DNA from: Butyrivibrio sp.
GTDB lineage: Bacteria > Bacillota > Clostridia > Lachnospirales > Lachnospiraceae
Length of the DNA: 64,000 bases
Assembly (NCBI GenBank): GCA_022486625.1
Contig: JAKVKH010000009.1
Span: 1-64,000, forward strand
Direction: 5' to 3'
This document shows positions 33,625 to 43,710 of the stretch, one piece after another. Within the stretch, counting starts at the first letter, position 1. Each line of letters opens with the position of its first letter. The notes under the pieces are model-generated. The model saw nothing but the letters and a program-made list of their open reading frames with translations, had not been told where the DNA came from and searched no databases. Made by a program: the position numbers and the translations under genes.

Positions 33625-36465
33625 TTATTTCTTTTTCAATGCCTTGCCGAGTGCCTTTCGAAGCTTCACCGGGTCGATCGGTTTTACCAGATATTCGGTC
33701 ATACCGGCATCTCTGCCTTTCTGCATGGCATCTGCAAATGCATCTGCCGTCATTGCCAGAATAGGGATCTGTGCCGCATCGCTGCGCTTCATTGCCCTGA
33801 TAATTCTGGTGGATTCATAACCGTTCATTACCGGCATCTGAATATCCATCAGAATTGCATGATAATACCCCGGCTCTGATTTTGCAAACATATCAGCTGC
33901 AATTCTGCCATTTTCCGCACATTCTGCTGTCATGCCAAAACGTTCCAGTATACGCAGCGCAATCTCCGTATTCACCGGATTGTCCTCTGCGAGAAGCACA
34001 CGTCCGAAAAGCATTGTTCCATCCGCTTCTTTTCTGTTTTCTGCTTCCTTTTCCATAAAGTTCTTATACGCCGGATCTCTTGCCGCATCCGGGAACACAA
34101 TACTGCACCTGACTGTTGTTCCCTTCCCCAGCTCGCTTTCCACTTCGAGCGTGCCGCCCATCATATCCACCACTTTTCTGACAATTGACAGTCCCAGACC
34201 TGTTCCTGTACTTCCCTTTGGCCTTTCCGGATTATTATATTCCTGTGAAAACGGATCAAACATATGCGCCTGAAACTCGCGGCTCATCCCGATCCCCGTA
34301 TCCTTTATCTCAAACGAATATAATACCTTGTTATCCGCAAGATCCTTACTGCATGAAATATAGCTGACCGTCCCTCCCGGCGGCGTATATTTAACAGCAT
34401 TGGAGAGCAGATTCAAAATAATCTGATTGATCCGGATCTTATCCGCCACAATAACTCCATGATTCTGTCTGGCGGAAATATAGCATTTAAGTCCTTTCTC
34501 TTCGCACATGGACTCAATGATATTCCGGATATTGGCAGAGTGTTCCTCATAGGTATAAGGCTCCGGATTCAACTGAATCTTACCGCTGTCAATTTTGGAA
34601 ATATCCAGTACATCATTGATCAGACTCAACAGAAAAACATTTGCCGATTTGATCTTATCCAGATCATTTTTCAGTTTTTTTTCATCATGAATATCTTCGT
34701 ATGCAAAATCCGTAATGCTGCTGATAATGCTGATGGGAGTCCTGATGTCATGGCTGATTCTGGATACGAATTCTGTCTTGGCATTATTTGCCATTTCCAG
34801 TGCGTGCATGGCCTGTGCCATTTTCTCACGTACTTCTCTCTCCTGCTCGTATATATCCGTCATATTTGAATGCAGGAATACGATAATGTCTCTTTTCTCA
34901 TCCAGGTAAAAAATGTCACATTTCATTCTTTTTCTTGGATAGCCCGGAATCGATCTGTCTTTTTCACTTCCCGCATAAAATATCGAATATGAGCCGGATG
35001 TCATGAGCCCGGACAGAATATTTTCAATTTCAAATTTCTTTCTGATTTCCATTTTTTCATCCGGTGTGACATACTTCTCTATTGCCGCATCTACGGCTTC
35101 TGTATAATCATATTCTACAAATCTGACACTCTCATAATGATCCGGGGACTTGATATACATTTTTCCATTATTCACATTATAATAGGCAACAGATTCATAA
35201 TTCTGCTCCAGAATATGTCCCGTAATCTTTCTGTAGATCACACGGTCATTGATGTCCGAAGTGTAATAAAAAGCCAGCACATCTCCAGAAGAGGGATCCT
35301 GCAGAAGAACCACCCGTGTGGAAACCCATAAAAGTCCTCTGCCGGTTTTTCTCCTGTACTCCAGCGTAATCTCATGCCTGCCCTCTGCATAATTCTCCAT
35401 CATGCCTTCATGCGAGCAGGTTCGGATAAATAATTTCCGTTCTTCTTCATCCGGGATGTTCTCTGCTGCTGCCATAAGAATATCCAGCGTTTCACGATTC
35501 TGGTCAGAAATTCTGCGATTATCCCGAAGTGCCATTCTGTAGACTTCATCATTTACTGGCTTCTGATAGCTCAGATCCGTATCATTATTGATTTCCACAT
35601 TTCTGTCTTTGGTGACATTGAAGCAGGACACTGCCAGCAACTCCCCCTGCAGTGCTTTCATCTTTCTCCGCTCTGCCATGAAGGCAATCTCTGCCTCCTT
35701 GAATCTGCTGATGTCAATGACACTGCCAATGGCCCGGAGCGTTTTCCCGTTTTCATCCAGAAGATTCCACAAATGTACGCTGTACCAGCCGCGTTTGCCA
35801 TCTGTCATCGCCTGTATGTTGCACTTTGCTTCCTGTTCTCCCTGATCAATCCTTCGTATCATGGTTCTGTATTTATCCGCATCTTCTTCATTCATCTGCA
35901 TCACACGGATAAAATCTTCCGGAAATTGATCCATGGAAACCTGAAGATGCTTCTGACATTCCGGAAGCATCATGGCCTCATATCTGTGTTCCGCCGGATA
36001 ATAGATAAAATGAACCACATCCGAAAATCTGACGAATTCATTTAAAAGTGCCTCGTTATAACGAAGTTTATCCTGCGTTCTGATCAGCTCATCAATATCA
36101 TAATAGGAGGTAAAAAAACGTTCCGTATGCTCATCCAGCTTCTCATGATTGGCTCTGACCGCAAGCCAGATATACGCACCTGTTCCCGTAAGCACTCTGC
36201 ACCTGTACTGCGCAATCTGATGACCTGCAAGCGACGCCTGCACTGTCTGCAGAAGGCCTTCACGATCCTCTTCATACACTGCTTCGATAAAAGCTTCATC
36301 GTGAAAGCGTCCGCGCTGTGCCCTTGTTGCATGAATCATCTGATAATAACCATCATTAAGATATTCCACGTGAATCACACCGTCTGTCAGGTCAAATACC
36401 CCCACTCCGGACGGGATCATCTGCAGCAGTTTATTTCTTAACTGTTCATCGTCAACATTATTCAT
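33625..36465 (-). CDS. Hybrid sensor histidine kinase/response regulator with PAS-type sensors
   Basis: 946 residues. Several PAS-like segments fill about 1-540. The HisKA box SHDIRTPIS places the phosphoacceptor at His572. The ATPase domain has the N box (NLLSNAVKYTPP), DTGIGMS and GTGLGLSIV. A C-terminal receiver domain has LLAEDN and the phospho-acceptor Asp in LMDIQMPVMNG. No membrane helices were noticed, so it is probably a cytoplasmic sensor. No output regulator lies nearby. A ribosome site GAGGTGG precedes the ATG. Confidence 0.9.
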   Translation of the reverse strand: MNNVDDEQLRNKLLQMIPSGVGVFDLTDGVIHVEYLNDGYYQMIHATRAQRGRFHDEAFIEAVYEEDREGLLQTVQASLAGHQIAQYRCRVLTGTGAYIWLAVRANHEKLDEHTERFFTSYYDIDELIRTQDKLRYNEALLNEFVRFSDVVHFIYYPAEHRYEAMMLPECQKHLQVSMDQFPEDFIRVMQMNEEDADKYRTMIRRIDQGEQEAKCNIQAMTDGKRGWYSVHLWNLLDENGKTLRAIGSVIDISRFKEAEIAFMAERRKMKALQGELLAVSCFNVTKDRNVEINNDTDLSYQKPVNDEVYRMALRDNRRISDQNRETLDILMAAAENIPDEEERKLFIRTCSHEGMMENYAEGRHEITLEYRRKTGRGLLWVSTRVVLLQDPSSGDVLAFYYTSDINDRVIYRKITGHILEQNYESVAYYNVNNGKMYIKSPDHYESVRFVEYDYTEAVDAAIEKYVTPDEKMEIRKKFEIENILSGLMTSGSYSIFYAGSEKDRSIPGYPRKRMKCDIFYLDEKRDIIVFLHSNMTDIYEQEREVREKMAQAMHALEMANNAKTEFVSRISHDIRTPISIISSITDFAYEDIHDEKKLKNDLDKIKSANVFLLSLINDVLDISKIDSGKIQLNPEPYTYEEHSANIRNIIESMCEEKGLKCYISARQNHGVIVADKIRINQIILNLLSNAVKYTPPGGTVSYISCSKDLADNKVLYSFEIKDTGIGMSREFQAHMFDPFSQEYNNPERPKGSTGTGLGLSIVRKVVDMMGGTLEVESELGKGTTVRCSIVFPDAARDPAYKNFMEKEAENRKEADGTMLFGRVLLAEDNPVNTEIALRILERFGMTAECAENGRIAADMFAKSEPGYYHAILMDIQMPVMNGYESTRIIRAMKRSDAAQIPILAMTADAFADAMQKGRDAGMTEYLVKPIDPVKLRKALGKALKKK

Positions 36466-36541
36466 TTTTCAGCCACCTCTGAGCAATTCAGACAGTTAAT
36501 GCAATTATTAATATTTTAATTCATCTGCCTGCAATAAACAA

Positions 36542-36592
36542 GGCTTCCTCCTGCCGGATTACTGTCTCCGGAAGGAAGAAGCCCTGTATCAG
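36542..36592 (-). terminator. Hairpin after the aldo-keto reductase gene
   Basis: GGCTTCCTCCT pairs with AGGAAGAAGCC (one mismatch/bulge), enclosing an inner CCGGA/TCCGG stem. The following minus-strand sequence is only moderately T-rich (TTGTTTATT). Confidence 0.5.
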
Positions 36593-36622
36593 AAGCCATC
36601 TGCAACCTCTCTGATTCAATTA

Positions 36623-37753
36623 TTATTCAAGTACCTTTGCACACTCCTTCAGTCTGCTGATGACCTTGATCTGCTGCGGGCAGGCGCCCTCGCACTGACC
36701 ACATTCAATACAGTCTGACGCCTTGCCCGTTTTTTCTGTTCTCCATGCATATTCACGTCTGGCCTCATCCAGCCTGTCATAAATCAGGTACTGATTCATG
36801 GCAGTGAAAATATCCGGTATGCAAATGTGCATCGGACAGCCTTCTGTACAGTAATGACAGCCTGTACAGGGAATGGAATCGATCGCCTTTAAGGCTTTCT
36901 GTGCATCCCGGATCGTTTCCTGTTCGGAACTGTCCAGTGGTCTGAACTGTTTCATATAGGACAGATTATCCTGCATCTGCGTAAGGTCTGACATTCCGCT
37001 GAGTACCGTAATTACGCCGTCCAGAGAAGCTGCAAAACGGATTGCCCAGGACGCAACAGACAACTCCGGATTTTTCTCCCGGAAAACTTTCTTCACTGTT
37101 TCCGGCGGATCTGCCAGCGTGCCGCCCTTGATCGGTTCCATGATAACTACCGGCACCCCGTGTCTTCTTGCAACTTCATAATTTGCTCTTGACTGAACAC
37201 TCGGATTCTCCCAGTCCGCATAATTGATCTGCAACTGAATGAAATCAACATCCGGATGCGCTGTCAGCAGCTGCTCCAGAAGATCCGGCCCTGCATGAAA
37301 AGAAAATCCCCAGTGCCTGATCAGTTCTTTTTCCTTAAGCTGTTTTGCAAAATCCCAGATATGGTATTCGTCATACTTCCTGTAATTGCCGCTTTGCAGC
37401 GCATGCAGCAGATAAAAATCAAAATACCCTGCTCCGGTTCTCTCAAGACTTGTATAGAACTGCTGCTTTGCAGATGTCTCATCCGTACAGCCCATCCATG
37501 CGTTGAGTTTGGTTGCCAGCAGGAACTTTTCTCTGGGATAGCGCTCTACTAATGCTTCCCTGATTGCTTCCTCAGATTTTCCGTTGTCATACACATACGC
37601 GGTATCAAAATAATACAGCCCGGCATCAAGGAACAGATCCACCATCTGCTTTACCTGCTCCAGATCAATTTCCTTCGGGTCATCCTTCTGCTTTGGCAGT
37701 CTCATCAGGCCAAAGCCCAGTTTCGGTATTTCTTTTCCCAGATATTCAGACAT
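36623..37753 (-). CDS. Aldo/keto reductase with C-terminal 4Fe-4S clusters
   Basis: 376 residues from the ATG at 37753 (GGAGG five bases upstream). The TIM-barrel part has FDTAYVYDNGKSEEAI (catalytic Asp and Tyr) and HWGFSFH. The C-terminal part has two ferredoxin-like motifs, CTGCHYCTEGC and CIECGQCEGAC, giving two likely 4Fe-4S clusters. It reduces or oxidises carbonyls, with electrons possibly from ferredoxin. This Fe-S AKR type is common in anaerobes; the substrate is unknown. Monocistronic by context. Confidence 0.88.
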   Translation of the reverse strand: MSEYLGKEIPKLGFGLMRLPKQKDDPKEIDLEQVKQMVDLFLDAGLYYFDTAYVYDNGKSEEAIREALVERYPREKFLLATKLNAWMGCTDETSAKQQFYTSLERTGAGYFDFYLLHALQSGNYRKYDEYHIWDFAKQLKEKELIRHWGFSFHAGPDLLEQLLTAHPDVDFIQLQINYADWENPSVQSRANYEVARRHGVPVVIMEPIKGGTLADPPETVKKVFREKNPELSVASWAIRFAASLDGVITVLSGMSDLTQMQDNLSYMKQFRPLDSSEQETIRDAQKALKAIDSIPCTGCHYCTEGCPMHICIPDIFTAMNQYLIYDRLDEARREYAWRTEKTGKASDCIECGQCEGACPQQIKVISRLKECAKVLE

Positions 37754-37876
37754 TTCACCCTCCAAGTTAAAGCTTTTGCTGTTGTTTTTTTATCACTTCT
37801 CTTCTATTTTACGACTCTGGAGTTACTCCAGGTCAACCCTTTTTTTCAACTGATCTGAAACATTTCCGGATATTTG

Positions 37877-40042
37877 TTACAGCATGATTTCAGCCTGTTC
37901 CTTGCTCCTGTCAATCATACGGTTAAGACTTCGAAACGGCTTGCCAAGTACCAGTCCGATCACAAGCGCCACCACAATATAGGCTGACAGATGTAACAGA
38001 TAATCCCAGTAATCATTCCCATACATCCCCCCGATTGTCTCTCTCATGCTGTTCATCGCATACGGGAACGGAAGAAAACGATACATCACCTGATATGCTT
38101 TCGGTAATACCTCAATCGGGAAAGTTCCGCCTGCACCTGCCACCTGGATTACCATGATGACAACTGCCAGTGCCTCACCGATATTCTGAAACGCTACCGT
38201 AAGTGAATAAATAAACAGCGTAAACGTAAAACTGGTCATTGCTCCGGCCAGCCAAAACAGGAACGGATGCGAACACTGAATTTTGATATACAGCAGATCC
38301 CCCAGAATGGTAATCGTTGTCTGAATCTGTCCGACCAGGAAGAACAGAATATATCTTCCGAAAAATGCCTGGTAAGGTCTGATCTGCATTCCTTCAATCG
38401 GTTCCACCCTCACATGGACAATGGCTACCAGAATCAGCGCACCTACCCATAACGCCAACACCGTATAAAAAGGTGTCATGGCAGATCCATAGGTTGCAAT
38501 CGGATATATTCCCTTCGTTTCCAGGTTGACAGGTGAAGAGATAAATTTACCGAGTGAATCCGGATCCTCTTTCAGAATCTTAACCAGTTCCTTATATTGA
38601 TCGTCATTTCTGACTTTATTCAGTTCACTGATAATCCGCTCCAGTTCAGCCGAAACTCCCTGCGCCGTACTGAGACTGTCCTTTAAATTGCCTTTTCCGT
38701 TTTTTAATGTATTCTCGTAGTTATCCAGCACCGGAGAAACCATATCAAAATCAGAATCCATACTTGAAAGTGCCGCCTCCGCACGTGTAAGTGCATTCTG
38801 TGCAGAATCCATGGACTTGTCAAACTGCGGTTCCACGGTATCTTCATATGCGGCTTCCAGTTCCTTGATCTCGGTAATTATGGTTCCCATTGTACTGATG
38901 GACTGATCCAGAAGTGTATTTGTATCCTCCACTGTCAGATCATTTTTCTCAGATATCTTCTTCATATTATCCTGTACAGCGGAAAGCTGCGATTGAATTT
39001 CTCTGATCTGTCTGTCAACTTCAGGATCCGTTCCGATGATATTCTGAATCGTGCTTCCAAACATGCTGTTCACATAGGAGAGCATTCCCGCCGACCGCTT
39101 TGCAGCCTCCTGAATTGCTGCCTGCGTTGCCGCATCCACGGTATCTCCTGCTGCCTTTACGGTATCCCGGTCCTGCGATATTCCGCCCCTGATATTATCA
39201 AGACTCTGCCGTATGGCATCCATGCTCAGAGAAAACATATCCCCTGCATAGTGTTCCGTCTGCACAGAGAAGTTCAGTACCGTTTCAAGACTCTTCACCA
39301 TCTGCTTACTCTGCCCGAAGGTATCCTTAACTCCCGGCAGCATGTTCTGACTCGTATCAATCAGCCCCTGCGCCGCATCTGTGATATTGACAAAAGATGA
39401 CATGACAGCAATATAGATCTGCAACTCCGTATCCATATTCTGCAGCGTATTTATCCCGGAATCGAGAGGATTGTCTCCCTGGCTGTCTGATGCTGTTATA
39501 ACCTTACCCGCGCCGACCATTGCATCTGTGATAGTGCTGACAAAAGAAGCATTTACCTGCTCCTGCACTGCAGTTTTGGCCTTCGCCGTAATCTTTGGTG
39601 CAATCGCATTCTTCTTATCATTTTCATAATAGGTAATCGCCGGATGCTCTACTGTACCTCCCAGGAAACTGACCATATCTTTTGTAAAATTCTCCGGAAT
39701 TACCAGCGCTGCATAATATTTCCCACTGTAAACCCCTTCTATGGCTTCCTTTTTGGACTCTGCAAACACCCAGCCAATCGTTTTGTTGGCTTTGAGTCCA
39801 TCGAGTACACTGCTGCCGATGTTCACATCCTCGCCTGCGATCTTGTCTCCGCGGTCTTCAGAATATACTGCAATCTGAAGATTGGAGGTTGATTCCTGTC
39901 CATATGGATCCCAGTTGGAAAAGATATTAAACCACGCATATAATGACGGCAGTACGCACAGTCCCATGATTACCACCATGGCGACCACATTGGAAAAAAT
40001 ACGTCCTGAATCCGTCAGAAATATCTTAAGAATGTTTTTCAT
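37877..40042 (-). CDS. YhgE/Pip-type membrane protein (second of pair)
   Basis: 721 residues from the ATG at 40042. One N-terminal helix (VVAMVVIMGLCVLPSLYAWFNI), a large extracytoplasmic domain rich in heptad-like segments (about 40-500), and about five C-terminal helices form the YhgE/Pip plan, distantly like ABC-2 permeases and type VII secretion EsaA. The role is unknown; relatives include phage receptors. Its start overlaps the end of the small membrane-protein gene by 17 bp, so the two are probably coupled. Confidence 0.85.
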   Translation of the reverse strand: MKNILKIFLTDSGRIFSNVVAMVVIMGLCVLPSLYAWFNIFSNWDPYGQESTSNLQIAVYSEDRGDKIAGEDVNIGSSVLDGLKANKTIGWVFAESKKEAIEGVYSGKYYAALVIPENFTKDMVSFLGGTVEHPAITYYENDKKNAIAPKITAKAKTAVQEQVNASFVSTITDAMVGAGKVITASDSQGDNPLDSGINTLQNMDTELQIYIAVMSSFVNITDAAQGLIDTSQNMLPGVKDTFGQSKQMVKSLETVLNFSVQTEHYAGDMFSLSMDAIRQSLDNIRGGISQDRDTVKAAGDTVDAATQAAIQEAAKRSAGMLSYVNSMFGSTIQNIIGTDPEVDRQIREIQSQLSAVQDNMKKISEKNDLTVEDTNTLLDQSISTMGTIITEIKELEAAYEDTVEPQFDKSMDSAQNALTRAEAALSSMDSDFDMVSPVLDNYENTLKNGKGNLKDSLSTAQGVSAELERIISELNKVRNDDQYKELVKILKEDPDSLGKFISSPVNLETKGIYPIATYGSAMTPFYTVLALWVGALILVAIVHVRVEPIEGMQIRPYQAFFGRYILFFLVGQIQTTITILGDLLYIKIQCSHPFLFWLAGAMTSFTFTLFIYSLTVAFQNIGEALAVVIMVIQVAGAGGTFPIEVLPKAYQVMYRFLPFPYAMNSMRETIGGMYGNDYWDYLLHLSAYIVVALVIGLVLGKPFRSLNRMIDRSKEQAEIML

Positions 40043-40583
40043 CGGATGATACAACCCCCTGCTTCAGCTCACGAAGTGCCTGTCTGATATTTCCCTTCAG
40101 ATTTCCGCCCATTTCCAGCATATCCACACTGATCAGCGCATCCACTTCCTTCTTTTCTGCTTCACTCCATTCATTCAGCTTGATCTGCAGCTGATAATCC
40201 ACATACTCTACCCCGATCAGATAAAAAGACAGGCCGAACAGTGAAATGATCCAGAGAATCAGAAAAACGATTTTATTACTCCCTGTCAGGAACAAAAGCG
40301 CAAGAAATTCCGATGGAATGATCAGAAACAGCTTCATTCCAAGACGGATTCTCTTCTGGTTCTGTACATGCAGTGCCTTTTCATAATCTGACAGTTGACT
40401 GTACAGCCGCTCAAATCTGGCTTCGCGCTCTTTCTCCGTTTCTTTCTTCTGTGAAGTTCCATCCACGCAGACAGCACCGTTTTCGCTATGATCTTCTTTT
40501 GTATTTTTTCTGCCGGGGTTCTGTACTTCCTGTTTTCCGGCAGCATCTTCTGAATGGCTCTGTTTTTTTCTCTTCTTTGACAT
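40026..40583 (-). CDS. Small membrane protein between two YhgE/Pip genes
   Basis: 185 residues. The N-terminal 60 residues are highly charged and Lys/Glu-rich; two adjacent hydrophobic helices lie around 110-150 (LFLIIPSEFLALLFLTG and FLILWIISLFGLSFYLIGV); a charged C-terminal tail follows. I do not recognise the family. AAGGA precedes the ATG. It lies 12 bp after the first YhgE gene and overlaps the second, so it is probably made together with both and may be a partner subunit. Confidence 0.7.
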   Translation of the reverse strand: MSKKRKKQSHSEDAAGKQEVQNPGRKNTKEDHSENGAVCVDGTSQKKETEKEREARFERLYSQLSDYEKALHVQNQKRIRLGMKLFLIIPSEFLALLFLTGSNKIVFLILWIISLFGLSFYLIGVEYVDYQLQIKLNEWSEAEKKEVDALISVDMLEMGGNLKGNIRQALRELKQGVVSSDEKHS

Positions 40584-40595
40584 CGCGCCTTTTCC

Positions 40596-42863
40596 TTACA
40601 TCATCTTCGTATCTTCCATACGCTGTTCCATAAAATGGTTAAGTCCTACAAACGGTTTTCTGATCACCAGTCCGATCACCAGCCCTACTCCTGCAAAAAT
40701 CAGCAGATACAGCATATTCAGCAGATACGTATTTCCATAACTGCCGCCGATTGTCTCCCGCATTGCATTAATCGCATACGGAAACGGGAAAAAGATATAA
40801 ATCCGCCGGTATACCTCAGGCAGAAGTTCAATCGGATAAGTACCGCCTGATCCAGCAATCTGAATTACCATAATGACGACCGCAAGTGCCTTACCGACAT
40901 CCCCAAACGAAATGGTCAGTGAATAAATCAGAATGGTAAATACAAAACTGGTTTCCGCTGCCGTCAGCCAGAATGCAAACGGATTCAGAATCTGACATTT
41001 CAGAAAATAAATATCTCCCAGCACTACAATCAGTGCCTGCACCTGTCCCATCACAAAAAAGAACAGATATCTGCCGAAATAGAGCTGTTTCTGTGTAATC
41101 CCGGGGATTTTGGACGGATCTGCCTTTACCTTGATCAGCGCCGTCAGAATCAGTGCACCTACCCATAATGCCAGTACAGTATAAAACGGTGTCATGGCTG
41201 AACCATAATTTGCAATCGGATAGATTTCCTTCGTATTGACATCCACCGGTGCTGCAAAATATGCTCCATAGGTCTGCGGATCACCCTTCATGACCTTCAG
41301 CACCGAATTCATCCAGTCCTCATTTTCAAGCTCCCGGATTTTATCCAGCATCTCTGACAGACGATCCGTTGTGGTATTGATTGCCTTCTGCATATTTTTC
41401 AGTGATGTTCCGGTAGTATCCACCGTTGTCCCGATCCCATCATATAATGTTCCCATATCATCCAATTCATTATTAATCGTACTTAATAAATCCGAAGACT
41501 GGGTCAGTGTTTTTTCCAGATATTCCTTTGCCTGATCTCCCTGCGGCTTCAATGCGTATTTATATACCGCGGTCATATTGGATACATCATCCTTGCAGAC
41601 CGCAAGTGCCTTTTTTAATGCCGTCAGTGTCTGTGGTGCTTCCAGACTGGAATTTCCCCTGGATGCAGCAAGTGTCTGCATCTCTTCAACTGCCTTTTCA
41701 ATCTGTGTGGTATCCACACCTTCATCATTCAGTGCCTTCTTGACATTATCTGTACTGACGCCTGCTGCCGCCAGTGCATCCTGAACGCCCGTCGTATTGT
41801 TCTCAAGACCTGCAATGGTATCTCTTGCCTGTATAATTGAAGGTTTAAGTTCATCCGGCGTATTCGGATCATTTTCAAGGTCCGCCAGTTTCCCGTCCAG
41901 ATCCAGAAGATAGAGCTGCAGCTTTGCGGCATCAACTGATGCCTGAAATGCTGCTTTACTGGCTGCTTTCAGGTCTTCCGCCGCCATAATGTCATCAAGA
42001 TCCGCTTCCAGAATACCGATCTGCATCTGCATGGCACCCAGACCGTTCGTCACATTTTTGCCAAACAGATCAAGCGTCAGATTATCAAGCGTATGATCAT
42101 TCTGCAGATCCTTAAGTGTACTCTGCAGATCCTGCTGCGCTGCAGCAACATCCGCTTTCTGCGGATCAATCCGCTGCTGTGCTGCATCTACTGCTTTCAT
42201 CAGAGAAGCGTTTGCTGTATTAAAGGCTTCTATTGTCTGGTTATATTCCTTTAATGAACTGCTCATGTTCTGCAGCCTTTTTTCCAGCAGGCTCAGTCCG
42301 CCGTCCTGATCAATTTCGTCCGCTACCACGTTTGTCTTCGCAAAAAGACTGCTCGCCACTGTTTCCACGAATTTTTCATTGATGCTCTGCTTTAAAGTAG
42401 ATACGGCAGTATCCGTAATTTTCGTTGCAACTGCATTCTTCTTTTCATTTTCATAATAAATAATCGTCGGCTCCGAATAATCTTCGCGGAATACATTTAC
42501 CATGCTCTTCGTAAAATTATCCTTAATCACCACTGCAGCATAATATTTTCCCTGATAAACTCCCTCAAGTGCATCATCCGCATTGGTAATGACCCAGCCT
42601 ATTTTCTTATTTTCCTTCAGTTCATCAATGATGTCGGCACCCATGTTTTCCTTTGTGCCATCATCCAGCGTGTATCCCTTATCATTAGTTGCTACCGCCA
42701 CCTTAATATTGGCGGTATTGGCATAAGGATCCCAGTTGGAATATATATTAAACCATGCATAAAGAGATGGCAGAATACAAAGTCCTACTGCAATGACAAA
42801 TGCAAATATATTCCGGATCAGCCTTTTCATATCAGAAGCAAAAAGCTTCAGGATATTTTTCAT
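40596..42863 (-). CDS. YhgE/Pip-type membrane protein (first of pair)
   Basis: 755 residues from the ATG at 42863 (GGGAG nine bases upstream). Same plan as its neighbour: an N-terminal helix with LCILPSLYAWFNIYSNWDPY, a long coiled extracytoplasmic region with Ala/Gln/Asp-rich heptads, and about five C-terminal helices. The two proteins share near-identical stretches (NYGSAMTPFYTVLALWVGALIL-like and FPFPYAINAMRETIGG-like), so they are paralogues from a duplication. First gene of the three-gene unit. Confidence 0.85.
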   Translation of the reverse strand: MKNILKLFASDMKRLIRNIFAFVIAVGLCILPSLYAWFNIYSNWDPYANTANIKVAVATNDKGYTLDDGTKENMGADIIDELKENKKIGWVITNADDALEGVYQGKYYAAVVIKDNFTKSMVNVFREDYSEPTIIYYENEKKNAVATKITDTAVSTLKQSINEKFVETVASSLFAKTNVVADEIDQDGGLSLLEKRLQNMSSSLKEYNQTIEAFNTANASLMKAVDAAQQRIDPQKADVAAAQQDLQSTLKDLQNDHTLDNLTLDLFGKNVTNGLGAMQMQIGILEADLDDIMAAEDLKAASKAAFQASVDAAKLQLYLLDLDGKLADLENDPNTPDELKPSIIQARDTIAGLENNTTGVQDALAAAGVSTDNVKKALNDEGVDTTQIEKAVEEMQTLAASRGNSSLEAPQTLTALKKALAVCKDDVSNMTAVYKYALKPQGDQAKEYLEKTLTQSSDLLSTINNELDDMGTLYDGIGTTVDTTGTSLKNMQKAINTTTDRLSEMLDKIRELENEDWMNSVLKVMKGDPQTYGAYFAAPVDVNTKEIYPIANYGSAMTPFYTVLALWVGALILTALIKVKADPSKIPGITQKQLYFGRYLFFFVMGQVQALIVVLGDIYFLKCQILNPFAFWLTAAETSFVFTILIYSLTISFGDVGKALAVVIMVIQIAGSGGTYPIELLPEVYRRIYIFFPFPYAINAMRETIGGSYGNTYLLNMLYLLIFAGVGLVIGLVIRKPFVGLNHFMEQRMEDTKMM

Positions 42864-42894
42864 AAAATCAGTCTCCCATATACTGCAGCATAAA

Positions 42895-43677
42895 TTATTG
42901 TTCCGCCCTTGCTGCAGCAAATTCCTCTTTAATCAGATCCTTGACCACCTCGCCCGCAATAATGAAACCTGCAACCGGCGGTACAAAGGATGAACTTCCG
43001 GGAATATCCCGGCGTTGTGTACATTTTCTGGCTGTTCCTGGAGGGCATACACACTGCGTTCTGCAGCTGATCTGCGCATCATCAATCGGACGCAGTGCCT
43101 TTTCCTTCGAATATACGACCTTCAATTTTTTCACACCACGTTTTTTCAATTCTCTCCGCATTACTTTCGCAAGCGGATCCATTGTTGTCTTATACAGATC
43201 CGTCACTTCAAGTTCTGCCGGATTCATCTTGTTCCCGGCACCCATACAGCTGATTACGGGTGTTCCTGCTTCCTGCGCTTTCATGATAATATCAATCTTG
43301 GCCGTTACCGTATCCACGCAGTCCACAACATAATCATAGCTGCCAAAGTCAAACTGCGTACTCGTCTCCGGAAGATAAAAGCACTGATGTTTATGAACCA
43401 CAGCCTCCGGATTAATATCATGAATCCGTTCTTCCATGACTTCTACCTTATATTTTCCGATGGTACTGTGAAGCGCGAGAATCTGACGGTTCAGGTTCGT
43501 AAGACACACTTTGTCATCATCAATCAGGTCAAATTCACCCACACCGCTCCTTACAAGTGCTTCCACCACATATCCGCCAACGCCTCCGATCCCGAAAACC
43601 GCCACTCTGCTGCCCTGCAGCTTTGTCAGTGATTCTTTCCCGATCAGAAGCTGTGTTCTTGAAAACTGATTTAACAT
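42895..43677 (-). CDS. tcdA: tRNA threonylcarbamoyladenosine dehydratase (TcdA-like, ThiF/E1 family)
   Basis: 260 residues. The ATP-binding GIGGVGGYVVEALVRSG, DDDKVCLTNLNRQ and DCVDTVTAKIDII motifs mark the E1-like adenylation fold; the short length and the late CQTQC-like/PPGTARK region fit TcdA, which cyclises t6A37 in tRNA to ct6A. The ribosome site is weak (AGAG). It lies 31 bp upstream of the first YhgE gene and 33 bp downstream of the pyrophosphatase gene. Confidence 0.85.
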   Translation of the reverse strand: MLNQFSRTQLLIGKESLTKLQGSRVAVFGIGGVGGYVVEALVRSGVGEFDLIDDDKVCLTNLNRQILALHSTIGKYKVEVMEERIHDINPEAVVHKHQCFYLPETSTQFDFGSYDYVVDCVDTVTAKIDIIMKAQEAGTPVISCMGAGNKMNPAELEVTDLYKTTMDPLAKVMRRELKKRGVKKLKVVYSKEKALRPIDDAQISCRTQCVCPPGTARKCTQRRDIPGSSSFVPPVAGFIIAGEVVKDLIKEEFAAARAEQ

Positions 43678-43710
43678 AATTTCAGATAATTCTCTCTTTC
43701 TGATAATAAT

